Both the position numbers and the translations under genes were made by a program. The notes under the pieces are model-generated. The model ran no database searches. It was not told the DNA's origin and saw only the letters and a list, made by a program, of their open reading frames with translations. Shown piece by piece: positions 34,401-45,858 of a stretch of DNA of 64,000 nucleotides. Positions within the stretch are counted from its first letter, which is position 1. The number at the start of each line of letters is the position of its first letter. The DNA comes from Xenopus tropicalis (taxonomy: Eukaryota > Chordata > Amphibia > Anura > Pipidae), in assembly GCF_000004195.4 (NCBI RefSeq), contig NC_030680.2, positions 153,796,025 to 153,860,024 of the forward strand, written 5' to 3'.

Positions 34401-36612
34401 CATTTGTGCTCCATTTCCTGTAACCCTTTCCTTACATTCCATTATTTGTGCTCCATTTCCTGTAACCCTTTCCTTACATTCCCTCATTTGTGCTCCATTT
34501 CCTGTAACCCTTTCCATACATTCCCTTAGTTGTGCTCCATTTCCTGTAACCCTTTCCTTACATTCCATTATTTGTGCTCCATTTCCTGTAATCCTTTCCT
34601 TACATTCCCTCAGTTGTGCTCCATTTCCTGTAACCCTTTCCTTCCATTCCCTCATTTGTGCTCCATTTCCTGTAACCCTTTCCTTACATTCCCTCATTTG
34701 TGCTCCATTTCCTGTAACCCTTTCCTTACATTTCCTCATTTGTGCTCCATTTCCTGTAACCCTTTCCTTACATTCCCTCAGTTGTGCTCCATTTCCTGTA
34801 ATCCTTTCCTTCCATTCCCTCAGTTGTGCTCCATTTCCTGTAACCCTTTCCTTACATTTCCTCATTTGTGCACTGTTTCCTGTAACCCTTTTCTTCCACT
34901 TCATCATTTCTGCTTCATTTCCTGTAACCCTTTCCTTACATTCCCTCATTTGTACTCCATATCCTGTAACCCTTTCATTAAATACTCTCATTTGTGCACT
35001 GTTTCCTGTAACCCTTTCCTTAATTTCTCTCATTTGTGCACTGTTTCCTGTAACCCTTTCCTTACATTCCCTCAGTTGTGCTCCATTTCCTGTAACCCTG
35101 TCCTTCCATTCCCTCAGTTGTGCTCCATTTCCTGTAACCCTTTCCTTACATTACTTCATTTGTGCACTGTTTGCTGTAACCCTTTTCTTCCACTCCATCA
35201 TTTCTGCTTCATTTCCTGTAACCCTTTCCTTCCATTCCCTCAGTTGTGCTCCATTTCCTGTAACCCTTTCCTTACATTCCCTCAGTTGTGCTCCATTTCC
35301 TGTTACCCTTTCATTAAATTCCCTCATTTGTGCTCCATTTCCTGTAACCCTTTCCTTCCATTCCCTCATTTGTGCTCCATTTCCTGTAACCCTTTCCTTA
35401 CATTCCCTCATTTGTGCTCCATTTCCTGTAACCCTTTCCTTACATTCCCTCAGTTGTGCTCCATATCCTGTTACCCTTTCATTAAATTCCCTCATTTGTG
35501 CTCCATTTCCTGTAACCCTTTCCTTACATTCCCTCAGTTGTGCTCCATTTCCTGTAACCCTTTCCTTACATTCCCTCATTTGTGCTCCATTTCCTGTAAC
35601 CCTTTCCTTACATTACCTCATTTGTGCTCCATTTCCTGTAACCCTTTCCTTACATTCCCTCATTTGTGCTCCATTTCCTGTAACCCTTTCATTAAATTCC
35701 CTCATTTGTGCTCCATTTCCTGTAACCCTTTCCTTCCATTCCCTCATTTGTGCTCCATTTCCTGTAACCCTTTCCTTACATTCCATTATTTGTGCTCCAT
35801 TTCCTGTAACCCTTTCATTAAATTCCCTCATTTGTGCTCCATTTCCTGTAACCCTTTCCTTACATTCCATTGTTTGTGCTCCATTTCCTGTAACCCTTTC
35901 CTTCCATTCCCTCATTTGTGCTCCATTTCCTGTAACCCTTTCCTTCCATTCCCTCATTTGTGCACTGTTTCCTGTAACCCTTTCCTTACATACCCTCAGT
36001 TGTGCTCCATTTCCTGTAACCCTTTCCTTCCATTCCCTCATTTGTGCTGTTTCCTGTAACCCTTTCCTTACATTCCCTCATTTGTGCACTGTTTCCTGTA
36101 ACCCTTTTCTTCCACTCCATAATTTCTGCTTCATTTCCTGTAACCCTTTGCTTACATTCCCTCATTTGTACTCCATATCCTGTAACCCTTTCATTGAATT
36201 CTCTCATTTGTGCACTGTTTCCTGTAACCCTTTCCCTTCCATTCCCTCATTTGTGCTGTTTCCTGTAACCCTTTCCTTACATTCCCTCATTTGTGCTCCA
36301 TATCCTGTAACCCTTTAATTAAATGCTCTCATTTGTGCACTGTTTCCTGTAACCCTTTCCTTACTTTCTCTCATTTGTGCTCCATTTCCTGTAACCCTTT
36401 ACTTACATTCCCTGATCTGTGTGCTGTTTCCAGTAACCCTTTCCTTACATTCCCTCATTTGTGCTCCATTTTCTGTAACCCTTTACTTACATTCCCTCAT
36501 CTGTGTGCTGTTTCCTGTAACCCTTTCCTTACATTTCTTCATTTGTGTTTTCCTGTATCCCTTTCTTTACACCCCCTCATTAGTGCGCTGTTTCCTGTAA
36601 CCCTTTCATTAC
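31468..36612. repeat. 42-bp minisatellite, about 122 copies (first array)
   Basis: The unit holds TTTGTGCTCCATTTCCTGTA and ACCCTTTCCTTCCATTCCCT. Marker variants with CCATCATTTC at 32551, 33809 and 34901 are 1258 and 1092 bp apart, showing higher-order duplication. In the pre-mRNA it is purine-rich (GGAATGGAAGGAAAGGG). It fills the e14-e15 intron. 42 is a multiple of 3, so all frames stay open for long stretches. Confidence 0.97.
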
Positions 36613-36673
36613 ATACAACCAAGTAGAAAGGTAACACAATGACACATACATTAGTACTGAGCACAGGACTCAC

Positions 36674-36719
36674 TTGGCATTGAGGCTGCAGGTACCATTG
36701 CATTTATCATTTGTTATAT
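36674..36719 (-). CDS. stab1: stab1 exon e14: start of EGF module 3 (46-base exon)
   Basis: Two bases, 14 codons and two bases; acceptor cctttag, donor gtgagt. With its neighbours it reads NITNDKCNGTCSLNANC; NITN and NGTC are possible N-glycosylation sites. It is the shortest exon found and is flanked on both sides by arrays of the same 42-bp minisatellite family. The phase fit to e13 and e15 and the C-N-G-T-C motif of stabilins make the call secure despite its size. Confidence 0.87.
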
Positions 36720-36865
36720 CTAAAGGAAAGAGATATAAGGGTTATTATTACTATAACAACAGATGAATAGTATCATACAATATATAATATAATATTATAC
36801 AACAAGAACAGACTGTATGTTGGAGATGTGGGTTAATAAGATTGTATTGGGGGGGATTTGTTCAC

Positions 36866-37886
36866 CATTTCCTGTAACCCTTTCCTTCCATTCCCTCATT
36901 TGTGTTGTTTCCTGTAACCCTTTCCTTCCATTCCCTAATTTTTGTGCTGTTTCCTGTAACCCTTTCCTTCCATTCCCTAATTTTTGTGCTGTTTCCTGTA
37001 ACCCTTTCCTTCCATTCCCTAATTTTTGTGCTGTTTCCTGTAACCCTTTCCTTCCATTCCCTCATTTTTGTGCCGTTTCCTGTAACCCTTTCCTTACATT
37101 CCCTCATTTTTGTGCCGTTTCCTGTAACCCTTTCCTTACATTCCCTCATTTTTGTGCTGTTTCCTGTAACCCTTTCCTTCCATTCCCTCATTTGTGCTGT
37201 TTCCTGTAACCCTTTCCTTCCATTCCCTCATTTTTGTGCCGTTTCCTGTAACCCTTTCCTTCCATTCCCTCATTTTTGTGCTGTTTCCTGTAACCCTTTC
37301 CTTCCATTCCCTCATTTGTGCTGTTTCCTGTAACCCTTTCCTTCCATTCCCTCATTTGTGCTGTTTCCTGTAACCCTTTCCTTCCATTCCCTCATTTTTG
37401 TGCCGTTTCCTGTAACCCTTTCCTTCCATTCCCTCATTTTTGTGCTGTTTCCTGTAACCCTTTCCTTCCATTCCCTCATTTTTGTGCCGTTTCCTGTAAC
37501 CCTTTCCTTCCATTCCCTCATTTTTGTGCTGTTTCCTGTAACCCTTTCCTTCCATTCCCTCATTTTTGTGCCGTTTCCTGTAACCCTTTCCTTCCATTCC
37601 CTCATTTGTGCTGTTTCCTGTAACCCTTTCCTTCCATTCCCTCATTTGTGCTGTTTCCTGTAACCCTTTCCTTCCATTCCCTCATTTTTGTGCCGTTTCC
37701 TGTAACCCTTTCCTTCCATTCCCTCATTTTTGTGCTGTTTCCTGTAACCCTTTCCTTCCATTCCCTCATTTTTGTGCCGTTTCCTGTAACCCTTTCCTTC
37801 CATTCCCTCATTTTTGTGCCATTTCCTGTAACCCTTTCCTTACATTCCCTCATTTTTGTGCCGTTTCCTGTAACCCTTTCCTTAAG
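36866..37886. repeat. 42-bp minisatellite, about 24 copies (second array, next intron)
   Basis: The same family as 31468-36612 but in the e13-e14 intron, mostly with ATTTTTGTGCTGTTTCCTGT or GTGCCGTTTCC variants. Copies are more uniform than in the first array, suggesting later expansion. The two arrays flank exon e14. Confidence 0.97.
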
Positions 37887-38057
37887 GGTTTGTTTTTACA
37901 CGGGGATGCTGCTAGCATCACACAGCAATTTTTAACGTTTATTCCAAATAATGGGGACACTTTATGGGACAATTTTCTACGGGGCAAGGGGTTTTGAAAC
38001 GGGGCCTGTCCCCGTGAGACGGGGACGAATGTTAAGCTTAGCACAGGGGCAACTTAC

Positions 38058-38153
38058 TCCTCTCGCAGGTATAGCCGGCCCACCCCTTGTCACACTGGCA
38101 CGTGCCGTCCCCATTTAACCCATCGTTGCAGCGCCCATGGATACACTCGCAGT
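38058..38153 (-). CDS. stab1: stab1 exon e13: EGF module 2
   Basis: Two bases, 31 codons and one base; acceptor cccccag, donor gtaagt. With the last G of e12 it reads DCECIHGRCNDGLNGDGTC and then QCDKGWAGYTCER. This is a complete EGF core with the cysteine spacing of the laminin-type modules in stabilins. The donor lies about 170 bp from the shorter of the two 42-bp arrays. Confidence 0.9.
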
Positions 38154-38350
38154 CTGGGGGAAGAGAATCAGTGTGGGTCAGTGTTTAGGTACAAAGGGCA
38201 AGAGACTGTTGGACTCGCTTTATGGCTGCGCCGTCATTGCAGAACAAATATCTGTTCAGTGATAAAACCAATAGGGCCCTGTGTCATGTTCTTTATTCAT
38301 TGCTTTTTTTCTGTTTATTTTATTCTTTTCTTCCTGAATAAATCACCAAT

Positions 38351-38390
<40 letters not shown>

Positions 38391-38467
38391 TGATATATAG
38401 ACAGATGACAGACAGATAGATGACAGATAGATCTATAGATATAGATGACAGACGGACAGACAGAGAC

Positions 38468-38513
<46 letters not shown>

Positions 38514-38815
38514 GAGAGATAGAGATAGATAGACAGACAGATGACAGACAGATAGATAGATAGATGACAGACAGACAGATAGATAGATAGATGACAGACA
38601 GACAGATGATAGATGACAGACAGATAGATAGATGTAGAGATGACAGACAGACAGATGACAGATAGATAGATGACAGACAGACACAGACAGAGACAGATAG
38701 ATGACAGACAGACAGATAGATAGATAGATGACAGACAGATAGATGATAGATGACAGACAGACAGACAGACAGATAGATAGATGACAGACAGATAGATGAT
38801 AGATGACAGACAGAC

Positions 38816-38851
<36 letters not shown>

Positions 38852-38880
38852 GTAGAGATGACAGACAGATAGATGATATA
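38351..38880. repeat. GATA/GACA tetranucleotide microsatellite
   Basis: Mixed runs of GATA and GACA with ATGA interruptions, in the e12-e13 intron. It reads as TATC/TGTC on the gene strand. Confidence 0.97.
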
Positions 38881-39092
38881 GATATATTTAAGCTGCTCGA
38901 CACCAATAGATTTTTTACGTAAAGGCTTTTGGTATTGGAAGTAGCGCCGCCCTAGTGTTTGTATTGGGCCCTTTTGAGCCCTTTGATTCCTTCCATGAAA
39001 CACTCATTAATTAGTATCTAATTATCTTATAGATCTTACATTGGGCTTCCCAGCGAATCCGGCGAGAGAGCAGTTTATTTCTCGGAAATCAC

Positions 39093-39288
39093 CTGATTTG
39101 CAGTCTGTTCCGTATCTTCCTGATTCGCACGTCTCACAGGCAGTTCCATGAAACCCCTCCCGACAGATACAGTCCCCACTGCCAGCCCAACCGTCATGGC
39201 ACTCGCCATTCCCCGAGCACAAGCCGTCAGCTGCCCCCGGGCAGGGCAAACACTGGCGCCCATAGTAACCCTCACAGCAGTCTTCTAC
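39093..39288 (-). CDS. stab1: stab1 exon e12: EGF module 1 and start of module 2 of the block
   Basis: 65 codons plus one base, acceptor ccttgcag, donor gtgatt. It starts VEDCCEGYYGRQCLPCPG, the stabilin hallmark before the EGF block, followed by an EGF-like module (CSGNGEC, GSGDCICREGFHGTACETC) and the start of the next (GRYGTDC). This is the longest exon in the window and the most cysteine-rich. The GTAC run GFHGTACE is strongly conserved in the family. Confidence 0.92.
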
Positions 39289-39345
39289 CTGCAAGGAAAG
39301 GGTTACTATCCATAAGCAAAGGGTATATCCTAGCCAATCAGTGAT

Positions 39346-42300
39346 CCTACCCCCCCTTATATATTTATATATAGTGACCCCCCCCCCATAACTGCCCCCC
39401 CCCCAGTGTAACCAATCCCAACTGGGCCAGCCTTTCCCCATAACTGAGCCCATTCCCTTTATCAGCTTAGTCGCTCTTCCCTGTACTTTCTCTATTTCAT
39501 TACTGCCCCCCCCTTATATATTTATATATAGTGACCCCCCCTTAACTGCCTCCCCCCCCCCAGTGTAACCAATCCCAACTGGGCCAGCCTTTCCCCATAA
39601 CTGAGCCCATTCCCTTTATCAGCTTAGTCGCTCTTCTCTGTACTTTCTCTATTTCATTACTGCCCCCCCTTATATATTTATATATAGTGACCCCCCCCCT
39701 TAACTGCCCCCCCCCCCCCCAGTGTAACCAATCCCAACTGGGCCAGCCTTTCCCCATAACTGAGCCCATTCCCTTTATCAGCTTAGTCGCTCTTCCCTGT
39801 ACTTTCTCTATTTCATTACTGCCCCCCCTTATATATTTATATATAGTGACCCCCCCTTAACTGCCCCTTCCCCAGTGTAACCAATCCCAACTGGGCCAGC
39901 CTTTCCCCATAACTGAGCCCATTCCCTTTATCAGCTTAGTCGCTCTTCCCTGTACTTTCTCTATTTCATTACTGCCCCCCCTTATATATTTATATATAGT
40001 GACCCCCCCTTAACTGCCCCCCCCCCAGTGTAACCAATCCCAACTGGGCCAGCCTTTCCCCATAACTGAGCCCATTCCCTTTATCAGCTTAGTCGCTCTT
40101 CCCTGTACTTTCTCTATTTCATTACTGCCCCCCCTTATATATTTATATATAGTGACCCCCCCTTAACTGCCCCCCCCCCCCCCCCCCCCAGTGTAACCAA
40201 TCCCAACTGGGCCAGCCTTTCCCCATAACTGAGCCCATTCCCTTTATCAGCTTAGTCGCTCTTCCCTGTACTTTCTCTATTTCATTACTGCCCCCCCCTT
40301 ATATATTTATATATAGTGACCCCCCCTTAACTGCCCCCCCCCCCCCCAGTGTAACCAATCCCAACTGGGCCAGCCTTTCCCCATAACTGAGCCCATTCCC
40401 TTTATCAGCTTAGTCGCTCTTCCCTGTACTTTCTCTATTTCATTACTGCCCCCCCCTTATATATTTATATATAGTGACCCCCCCTTAACTGCCCCCCCCC
40501 CCCCCAGTGTAACCAATCCCAACTGGGCCAGCCTTTCCCCATAACTGAGCCCATTCCCTTTATCAGCTTAGTCGCTCTTCCCTGTACTTTCTCTATTTCA
40601 TTACTGCCCCCCCTTATATATTTATATATAGTGACCCCCCCTTAACTGCCCCCCCCCAGTGTAACCAATCCCAACTGGGCCAGCCTTTCCCCATAACTGA
40701 GCCCATTCCCTTTATCAGCTTAGTCGCTCTTCCCTGTACTTTCTCTATTTCATTACTGCCCCCCCTTATATATTTATATATAGTGACCCCCCCCTTAACT
40801 GCCCCCCCCCCCCCAGTGTAACCAATCCCAACTGGGCCAGCCTTTCCCCATAACTGAGCCCATTCCCTTTATCAGCTTAGTCGCTCTTCCCTGTACTTTC
40901 TCTATTTCATTACTGCCCCCCCTTATATATTTATATATAGTGACCCCCCCTTAACTGCCCCCCCCCCCCCCAGTGTAACCAATCCCAACTGGGCCAGCCT
41001 TTCCCCATAACTGAGCCCATTCCCTTTATCAGCTTAGTCGCTCTTCCCTGTACTTTCTCTATTTCATTACTGCCCCCCCTTATATATTTATATATAGTGA
41101 CCCCCCCTTAACTGCCCCCCCCCCCCAGTGTAACCAATCCCAACTGGGCCAGCCTTTCCCCATAACTGAGCCCATTCCCTTTATCAGCTTAGTCGCTCTT
41201 CCCTGTACTTTCTCTATTTCATTACTGCCCCCCCCCTTATATATTTATATATAGTGACCCCCCTTAACTGCCCCCCCCCCCCCCCCCAGTGTAACCAATC
41301 CCAACTGGGCCAGCCTTTCCCCATAACTGAGCCCATTCCCTTTATCAGCTTAGTCGCTCTTCCCTGTACTTTCTCTATTTCATTACTGCCCCCCCTTATA
41401 TATTTATATATAGTGACCCCCCCCTTAACTGCCCCCCCCCCCCCAGTGTAACCAATCCCAACTGGGCCAGCCTTTCCCCATAACTGAGCCCATTCCCTTT
41501 ATCAGCTTAGTCGCTCTTCCCTGTACTTTCTCTATTTCATTACTGCCCCCCCTTATATATTTATATATAGTGACCCCCCCCTTAACTGCCCCCCCCCCCC
41601 CAGTGTAACCAATCCCAACTGGGCCAGCCTTTCCCCATAACTGAGCCCATTCCCTTTATCAGCTTAGTCGCTCTTCCCTGTACTTTCTCTATTTCATTAC
41701 TGGCCCCCCCTTATATATTTATATATAGTGACCCCCCCTTAACTGCCCCCCCCCCCAGTGTAACCAATCCCAACTGGGCCAGCCTTTCCCCATAACTGAG
41801 CCCATTCCCTTTATCAGCTTAGTCGCTCTTCCCTGTACTTTCTCTATTTCATTACTGCCCCCCCCCTTATATATTTATATATAGTGACCCCCCTTAACTG
41901 CCCCCCCCCCCCCCCCCCCAGTGTAACCAATCCCAACTGGGCCAGCCTTTCCCCATAACTGAGCCCATTCCCTTTATCAGCTTAGTCGCTCTTCCCTGTA
42001 CTTTCTCTATTTCATTACTGCCCCCCTTATATATTTATATATAGTGACCCCCCCTTAACTGCCCCCCCCCCCCAGTGTAACCAATCCCAACTGGGCCAGC
42101 CTTTCCCCATAACTGAGCCCATTCCCTTTATCAGCTGAGTCGCTCTTCCCTGTACTTTCTCTATTTCATTACTGCCCCCCTTATATATTTATATATAGTG
42201 ACCCCCCCCTTAACTGCCCCCCCCCCCCCAGTGTAACCAATCCCAACTGGGCCAGCCTTTCCCCATAACTGAGCCCATTCCCTTTATCAGCTTAGTCGCT

Positions 42301-42437
42301 CTTCCCTGTACTTTCTCTATTTCATTACTGCCCCCCCCTTATATATTTATATTTAGTGACCCCCCCTTAACTGCCCCCCCAGTGTAACCAATCCCAACTG
42401 GGCCAGCCTTTCCCCATAACTGAGCCCATTCCCTTTA
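39346..42437 (-). repeat. LINE-derived tandem array of about 155-bp units, 20 copies (C-rich orientation)
   Basis: Each unit carries AGTGTAACCAATCCCAACTG, GGCCAGCCTTTCCCCATAAC, CAGCTTAGTCGCTCTTCCCT, and TTATATATTTATATATAGTG between C-runs of 5 to 18. On the minus strand it translates to NEIEKVQGRATKLIKGMGS, then WPSWDWLHW and TIYKYIRGG. This is the C-terminal part of CR1/L2-like ORF2 (compare NELERVQ and ITLYKYIRG at 11950-12100). It lies in the e11-e12 intron and is inverted relative to 49131-53990. Confidence 0.95.
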
Positions 42438-42760
42438 CCAGCTTAGTTGCCCTTCTCTGGACCCTCTCTAATACAATAATACCCCGTTTGAGCACTGGAG
42501 CCCCTAACTGCCCGGCATATTCTAGATGGGGCATTATGAGGGCTCTGTAAGGTGGAAGAATAAACCCCCTGCCCCACAGATCTTTGCCCCATTTAATACA
42601 GGACAGTCTCGTTTGCCCTTCCTGCTGCTGCCTGGCAGTTATTGCCCCAGCTCCCTGTTGGGTAGAGGGCAGATGGGGGGGGGGTTACTTACTATATACA
42701 ATAAGAGGAGGTGACAGTTGGACAGATGACAGTTGCACAGAGGGAAGTAGTAGCACTTAC
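42438..42760. mobile_element. Unexpanded LINE/SINE-like remnant next to the array
   Basis: After the last array copy the sequence continues as single-copy element-like sequence (TTGCCCTTCTCTGGACCCTC, CATATTCTAGATGGGGCATT, AGGGCTCTGTAAGGTGGAAG). This kind of text recurs in vertebrate LINE-related repeats. It may be the parent copy from which the array was seeded. Family not fixed. Confidence 0.5.
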
Positions 42761-42841
42761 TACATAGGATCTGACACAGTGGAAGATGCAGCCGGACACG
42801 TAACTGCCCCCCCGGAAATATCTACAATTCCCCTCGGATTC
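42761..42841 (-). CDS. stab1: stab1 exon e11: Cys-rich linker
   Basis: 27 codons, phase 0/0, acceptor cgcacag, donor gtaagt. It encodes ESEGNCRYFRGGSYVSGC and then IFHCVRSYV. In stabilins this C-x-Y/x(8-12)-GC-x-x-x-C segment leads into the C-C-x-G-F/Y-Y/F-G start of the laminin-like EGF, which is how e12 begins. Confidence 0.85.
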
Positions 42842-42996
42842 CTGTGCGGAACAAACAGAGGAATTTTAGGAGATTTCATGGAATTCAGAGGAAAATGTCA
42901 GTCCCAGGGCAGGTCCCAACTGGCGGCTTTCAGCAGGGAATATTGGGGAACAGCTGGGATCCCCAGAAACAGCTTCTCCCGTATCTCAGTGAGGCC
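42842..42996. other. Intronic unique sequence
   Basis: Intron sequence just beyond the acceptor of e11; no feature seen. Confidence 0.4.
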
Positions 42997-43152
42997 CCGG
43001 GGGTGGGTGCCATGGGGGAGGAAACCAGTCCTGGGTGGGTGCTCCGGGGGTAGGTGCCATGGGGGAGGGAACCAGTCCTGGGTGGGTGCCCCGGGGGTGG
43101 GTGCTATGGGGGAGGGAACCAGTCCCGGGTGGGTGCCATGGGGGAGGGTGCT
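42997..43152. repeat. 47-bp G-rich minisatellite, about 3.4 copies
   Basis: The unit holds GGTGGGTGCCATGGGGGAGG and GAACCAGTCCTGGGTGGGTG. Copies of ACCAGTC at 43024, 43071 and 43118 are 47 bp apart. Confidence 0.93.
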
Positions 43153-43538
43153 GTTTCCTGCTACAGCCTTCTGGCCGCGGCTCCGTGCCCCCCCACATTG
43201 GCTTCCCCAGCTTTCCCTAGGATCAATTGGCGGGTAAAGTATGTTATATATGCCAATCAGTGGGCGGGTAAGGTATGTTATGCCAATAAGTGGCCGGGGG
43301 TAGTTGGAAGGGATATTATAAGATCTAACAAATCAATTAACCCATTGTGGCCCTCCCTGGGTTTGTGAGCAGAGAGGTTTCTACAGGCTGAACAATTTAA
43401 CCCTTTATCTAACAGAAGCAAATTTATTTGCCCCTTAGAGCAACAGAGTAGAACCCACAAGATGGGCCCCCGGGGCTTGTGGTTCCTGCCCGCTCCCTGT
43501 TGCTCAGTACCAATATGGGGGCATCATGGTCTCCTCAC
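43153..43538. other. Intronic unique sequence with a small direct duplication
   Basis: No exon seen. A short direct repeat (GGGTAAAGTATGTTATATATG / GGGTAAGGTATGTTATG, shortened here to the shared TATGTTAT core) with CCAAT lies near 43230-43290. Confidence 0.5.
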
Positions 43539-43589
43539 CTCCATAGTGTTGCCAGTGGGGCAGGAGATTCCCAGCAGACAGGGGGCGCA
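43539..43589 (-). CDS. stab1: stab1 exon e10: Cys-rich linker
   Basis: 17 codons, phase 0/0, acceptor agagtcag, donor gtgagg. The peptide CAPCLLGISCPTGNTME has the C-x-x-C...C-P-x-G pattern that follows each even-numbered FAS1 domain in stabilins. Short, but it fits the phase of both neighbours and the family pattern. Confidence 0.82.
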
Positions 43590-43925
43590 CTGACTCTGCG
43601 GAACAGAAAGGGGGACACATGGGTTATTGTGCCGCTCGAACATTGGTTGGGAATGAGCCCCAGGCCCCCCCGTCCTACCCCTCTAGTCCTGTGTCTTTGC
43701 CCCGCCCCATCTATTCCATTGGCTGCTCCAGAACCTGCTTCTGAGCCTCGGACCAAGTCTCATAGACTGGAATGGGACCCATCAGCTTGATTGGGATTGG
43801 CAGTTGGGCTCCACAGGCAAAGTGGGGGTGTGTGGGCCCCCTCTTCATTGCTTATGGGGTTTCTATGAAATGTAAAAAATTAATGGGGGGGGATCCCTTT
43901 ATTGGCCAGTTAGCATTGTATCTCT
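43590..43925. other. Intronic unique sequence
   Basis: Between e10 and the 30-bp array. No exon, element or repeat recognised. Confidence 0.45.
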
Positions 43926-45337
43926 GATACACTAGCCCAGCTGTACCCCAACCCTGATACACTAGCCCAGCTGCACCCCAACCCTGATACACTAGCCCAG
44001 CTGCACCCCAACCCTGATACACTAGCCCAGCTGCACCCCAACCCTGATACACTAGCCCAGCTGTACCCCAACCCCAATACACTAGCCCAGCTGCACCCCA
44101 ACCCTGATACACTAGCCCAGCTGCACCCCAACCCTGATACACTAGCCCAGCTGTACCCCAACCCCAATACACTAGCCCAGCTGTACCCCAACCCCAATAC
44201 ACTAGCCCAGCTGCACCCCAACCCTGATACACTAGCCCAGCTGCACCCCAACCCTGATACACTAGCCCAGCTACACCCCAACCCTGATACACTAGCCCAG
44301 CTGTACCCCAACCCTGATACACTAGCCCAGCTGCACCCCAACCCTGATACACTAGCCCAGCTGCACCCCAACCCTGATACACTAGCCCAGCTGCACCCAA
44401 ACCCTGATACACTAGCCCAGCTGCACCCAAACCCTGATACACTAGCCCAGCTGTACCCCAACCCTGATACACTAGCCCAGCTGCACCCAAACCCTGATAC
44501 ACTAGCCCAGCTACACCCCAACCCTGATACACTAGCCCAGCTGCATCCCAACCCTGATACACTAGCCCAGCTACACCCCAACCCTGATACACTAGCCCAG
44601 CTACACCCCAACCCTGATACGCTAGCCCAGCTGCACCCCAACCCTGATACACTAGCCCAGCTACACCCCAACCCTGATACACTAGCCCAGCTGCACCCCA
44701 ACCCTGATACGCTAGCCCAGCTGCACCCCAACCCTGATACGCTAGCCCAGCTGTACCCGAACCCTGATACACTAGCCCAGCTACACCCCAACCCTGATAC
44801 GCTAGCCCAGCTGCACCCCAACCCTGATACGCTAGCCCAGCTGTACCCCAACCCTGATACACTAGCCCAGCTGCACCCCAACCCTGATACACTAGCCCAG
44901 CTGCACCCCAACCCTGATACACTAGCCCAGCTGCACCCCAACCCTGATACGCTAGCCCAGCTGCACCCCAACCCTGATACGCTAGCCCAGCTGTACCCGA
45001 ACCCTGATACACTAGCCCAGCTGCACCCCAACCCTGATACACTAGCCCAGCTGCACCCCAACCCTGATACACTAGCCCAGCTGTACACCAACCCTGATAC
45101 GCTAGCCCAGCTGTACCCCAACCCTGATACGCTAGCCCAGCTGTACCCCAACCCTGATACGCTAGCCAGCTACCCCAACCCTGATACGCTAGCCCAGCTG
45201 TACCCCAACCCTGATACGCTAGCCCAGCTGTACCCCAACCCTGATACGCTAGCCCAGCTGTACCCCAACCCTGATACGCTAGCCCAGCTGTACCCCAACC
45301 CTGATACGCTAGCCCAGCTACACCCCAACCCTGATAA
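43926..45337. repeat. 30-bp minisatellite, 47 copies
   Basis: The unit is ACCCTGATACACTAGCCCAG followed by CTGCACCCCA, with ACACTAG/ACGCTAG and CTGCA/CTGTA/CTACA variants. The GCTAG variant is concentrated toward the right end. It stops about 22 bp from the e9 donor. 30 is a multiple of 3, giving long open frames. Confidence 0.98.
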
Positions 45338-45359
45338 ACAGATACAAGCCCCTCCCTAC

Positions 45360-45488
45360 CTTGGTCACATGACTTTTGGTGACGTCACAGTGGTTTCTCA
45401 GAAGCGGCAGAACTTGGGAGATTCCTATCAGCATTCCCTTCTGGGTCTCATAGACGGGGCCCTCCAGTGGTACGTTATGGATGGAGGT
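45360..45488 (-). CDS. stab1: stab1 exon e9: FAS1-4 end, start of Cys-rich linker
   Basis: 43 codons, phase 0/0, acceptor ttctcag, donor gtaggg. It encodes TSIHNVPLEGPVYETQKGML and then IGISQVLPLLRNHCDV; the VPLEGP motif is shared with stabilin-1 as I recall it. The conserved Cys after the FAS1 domain (RNHC) opens the linker to the EGF block. The 30-bp array of the next intron ends about 22 bp beyond the donor. Confidence 0.87.
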
Positions 45489-45566
45489 CTGAGAAGAGAC
45501 AGAGATACTGGTTTTCTAACTCCCCCCAATTTCCAGCACTGTTGCAAAAAGTGCACATAATGTAAC

Positions 45567-45624
45567 CCATAGCAACCAGCCTTTTGCTCCTCTTATTCTC
45601 GCTGCAGAGGACTGGTTGCTATGG
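45567..45624. repeat. 13-bp inverted repeat of the MITE arm type
   Basis: CCATAGCAACCAG (45567-45579) pairs with CTGGTTGCTATGG (45612-45624). It is the same arm word as in 31133-31230, so it is probably a decayed relative of that element. Confidence 0.7.
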
Positions 45625-45858
45625 ATGAAGTCTCATCTCCACATCTAGAGCCGGCCCCGATTTCACTGATACCGAGTTCCCTTATCAAACACAATATATG
45701 GGCCAGTTGTACCCAGAACCCACTCACGTGCCCTCAGTGGAACACTTGTGCCCCACGCTGGGGCAGGAATTCTTCATCTGCCCACAAGGCTAGAATGTAA
45801 TGCAGTAGCCAGGTCCTACCATCAGTGTCGGATTGGGCCCCACCCGTGAACCCAAACC

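Noticed and set aside
31462..37663. Long 'CNPFLPFPHL' and 'EWKERVTGNGAQ' frames
   Set aside because: Period artefact of the 42-bp minisatellite; exon e14 of stab1 lies between them on a real, spliced frame.
43852..45151. Frames of about 410 codons with GLGCSWASV and YQGWGAAGLV repeats
   Set aside because: Period artefact of the 30-bp array.
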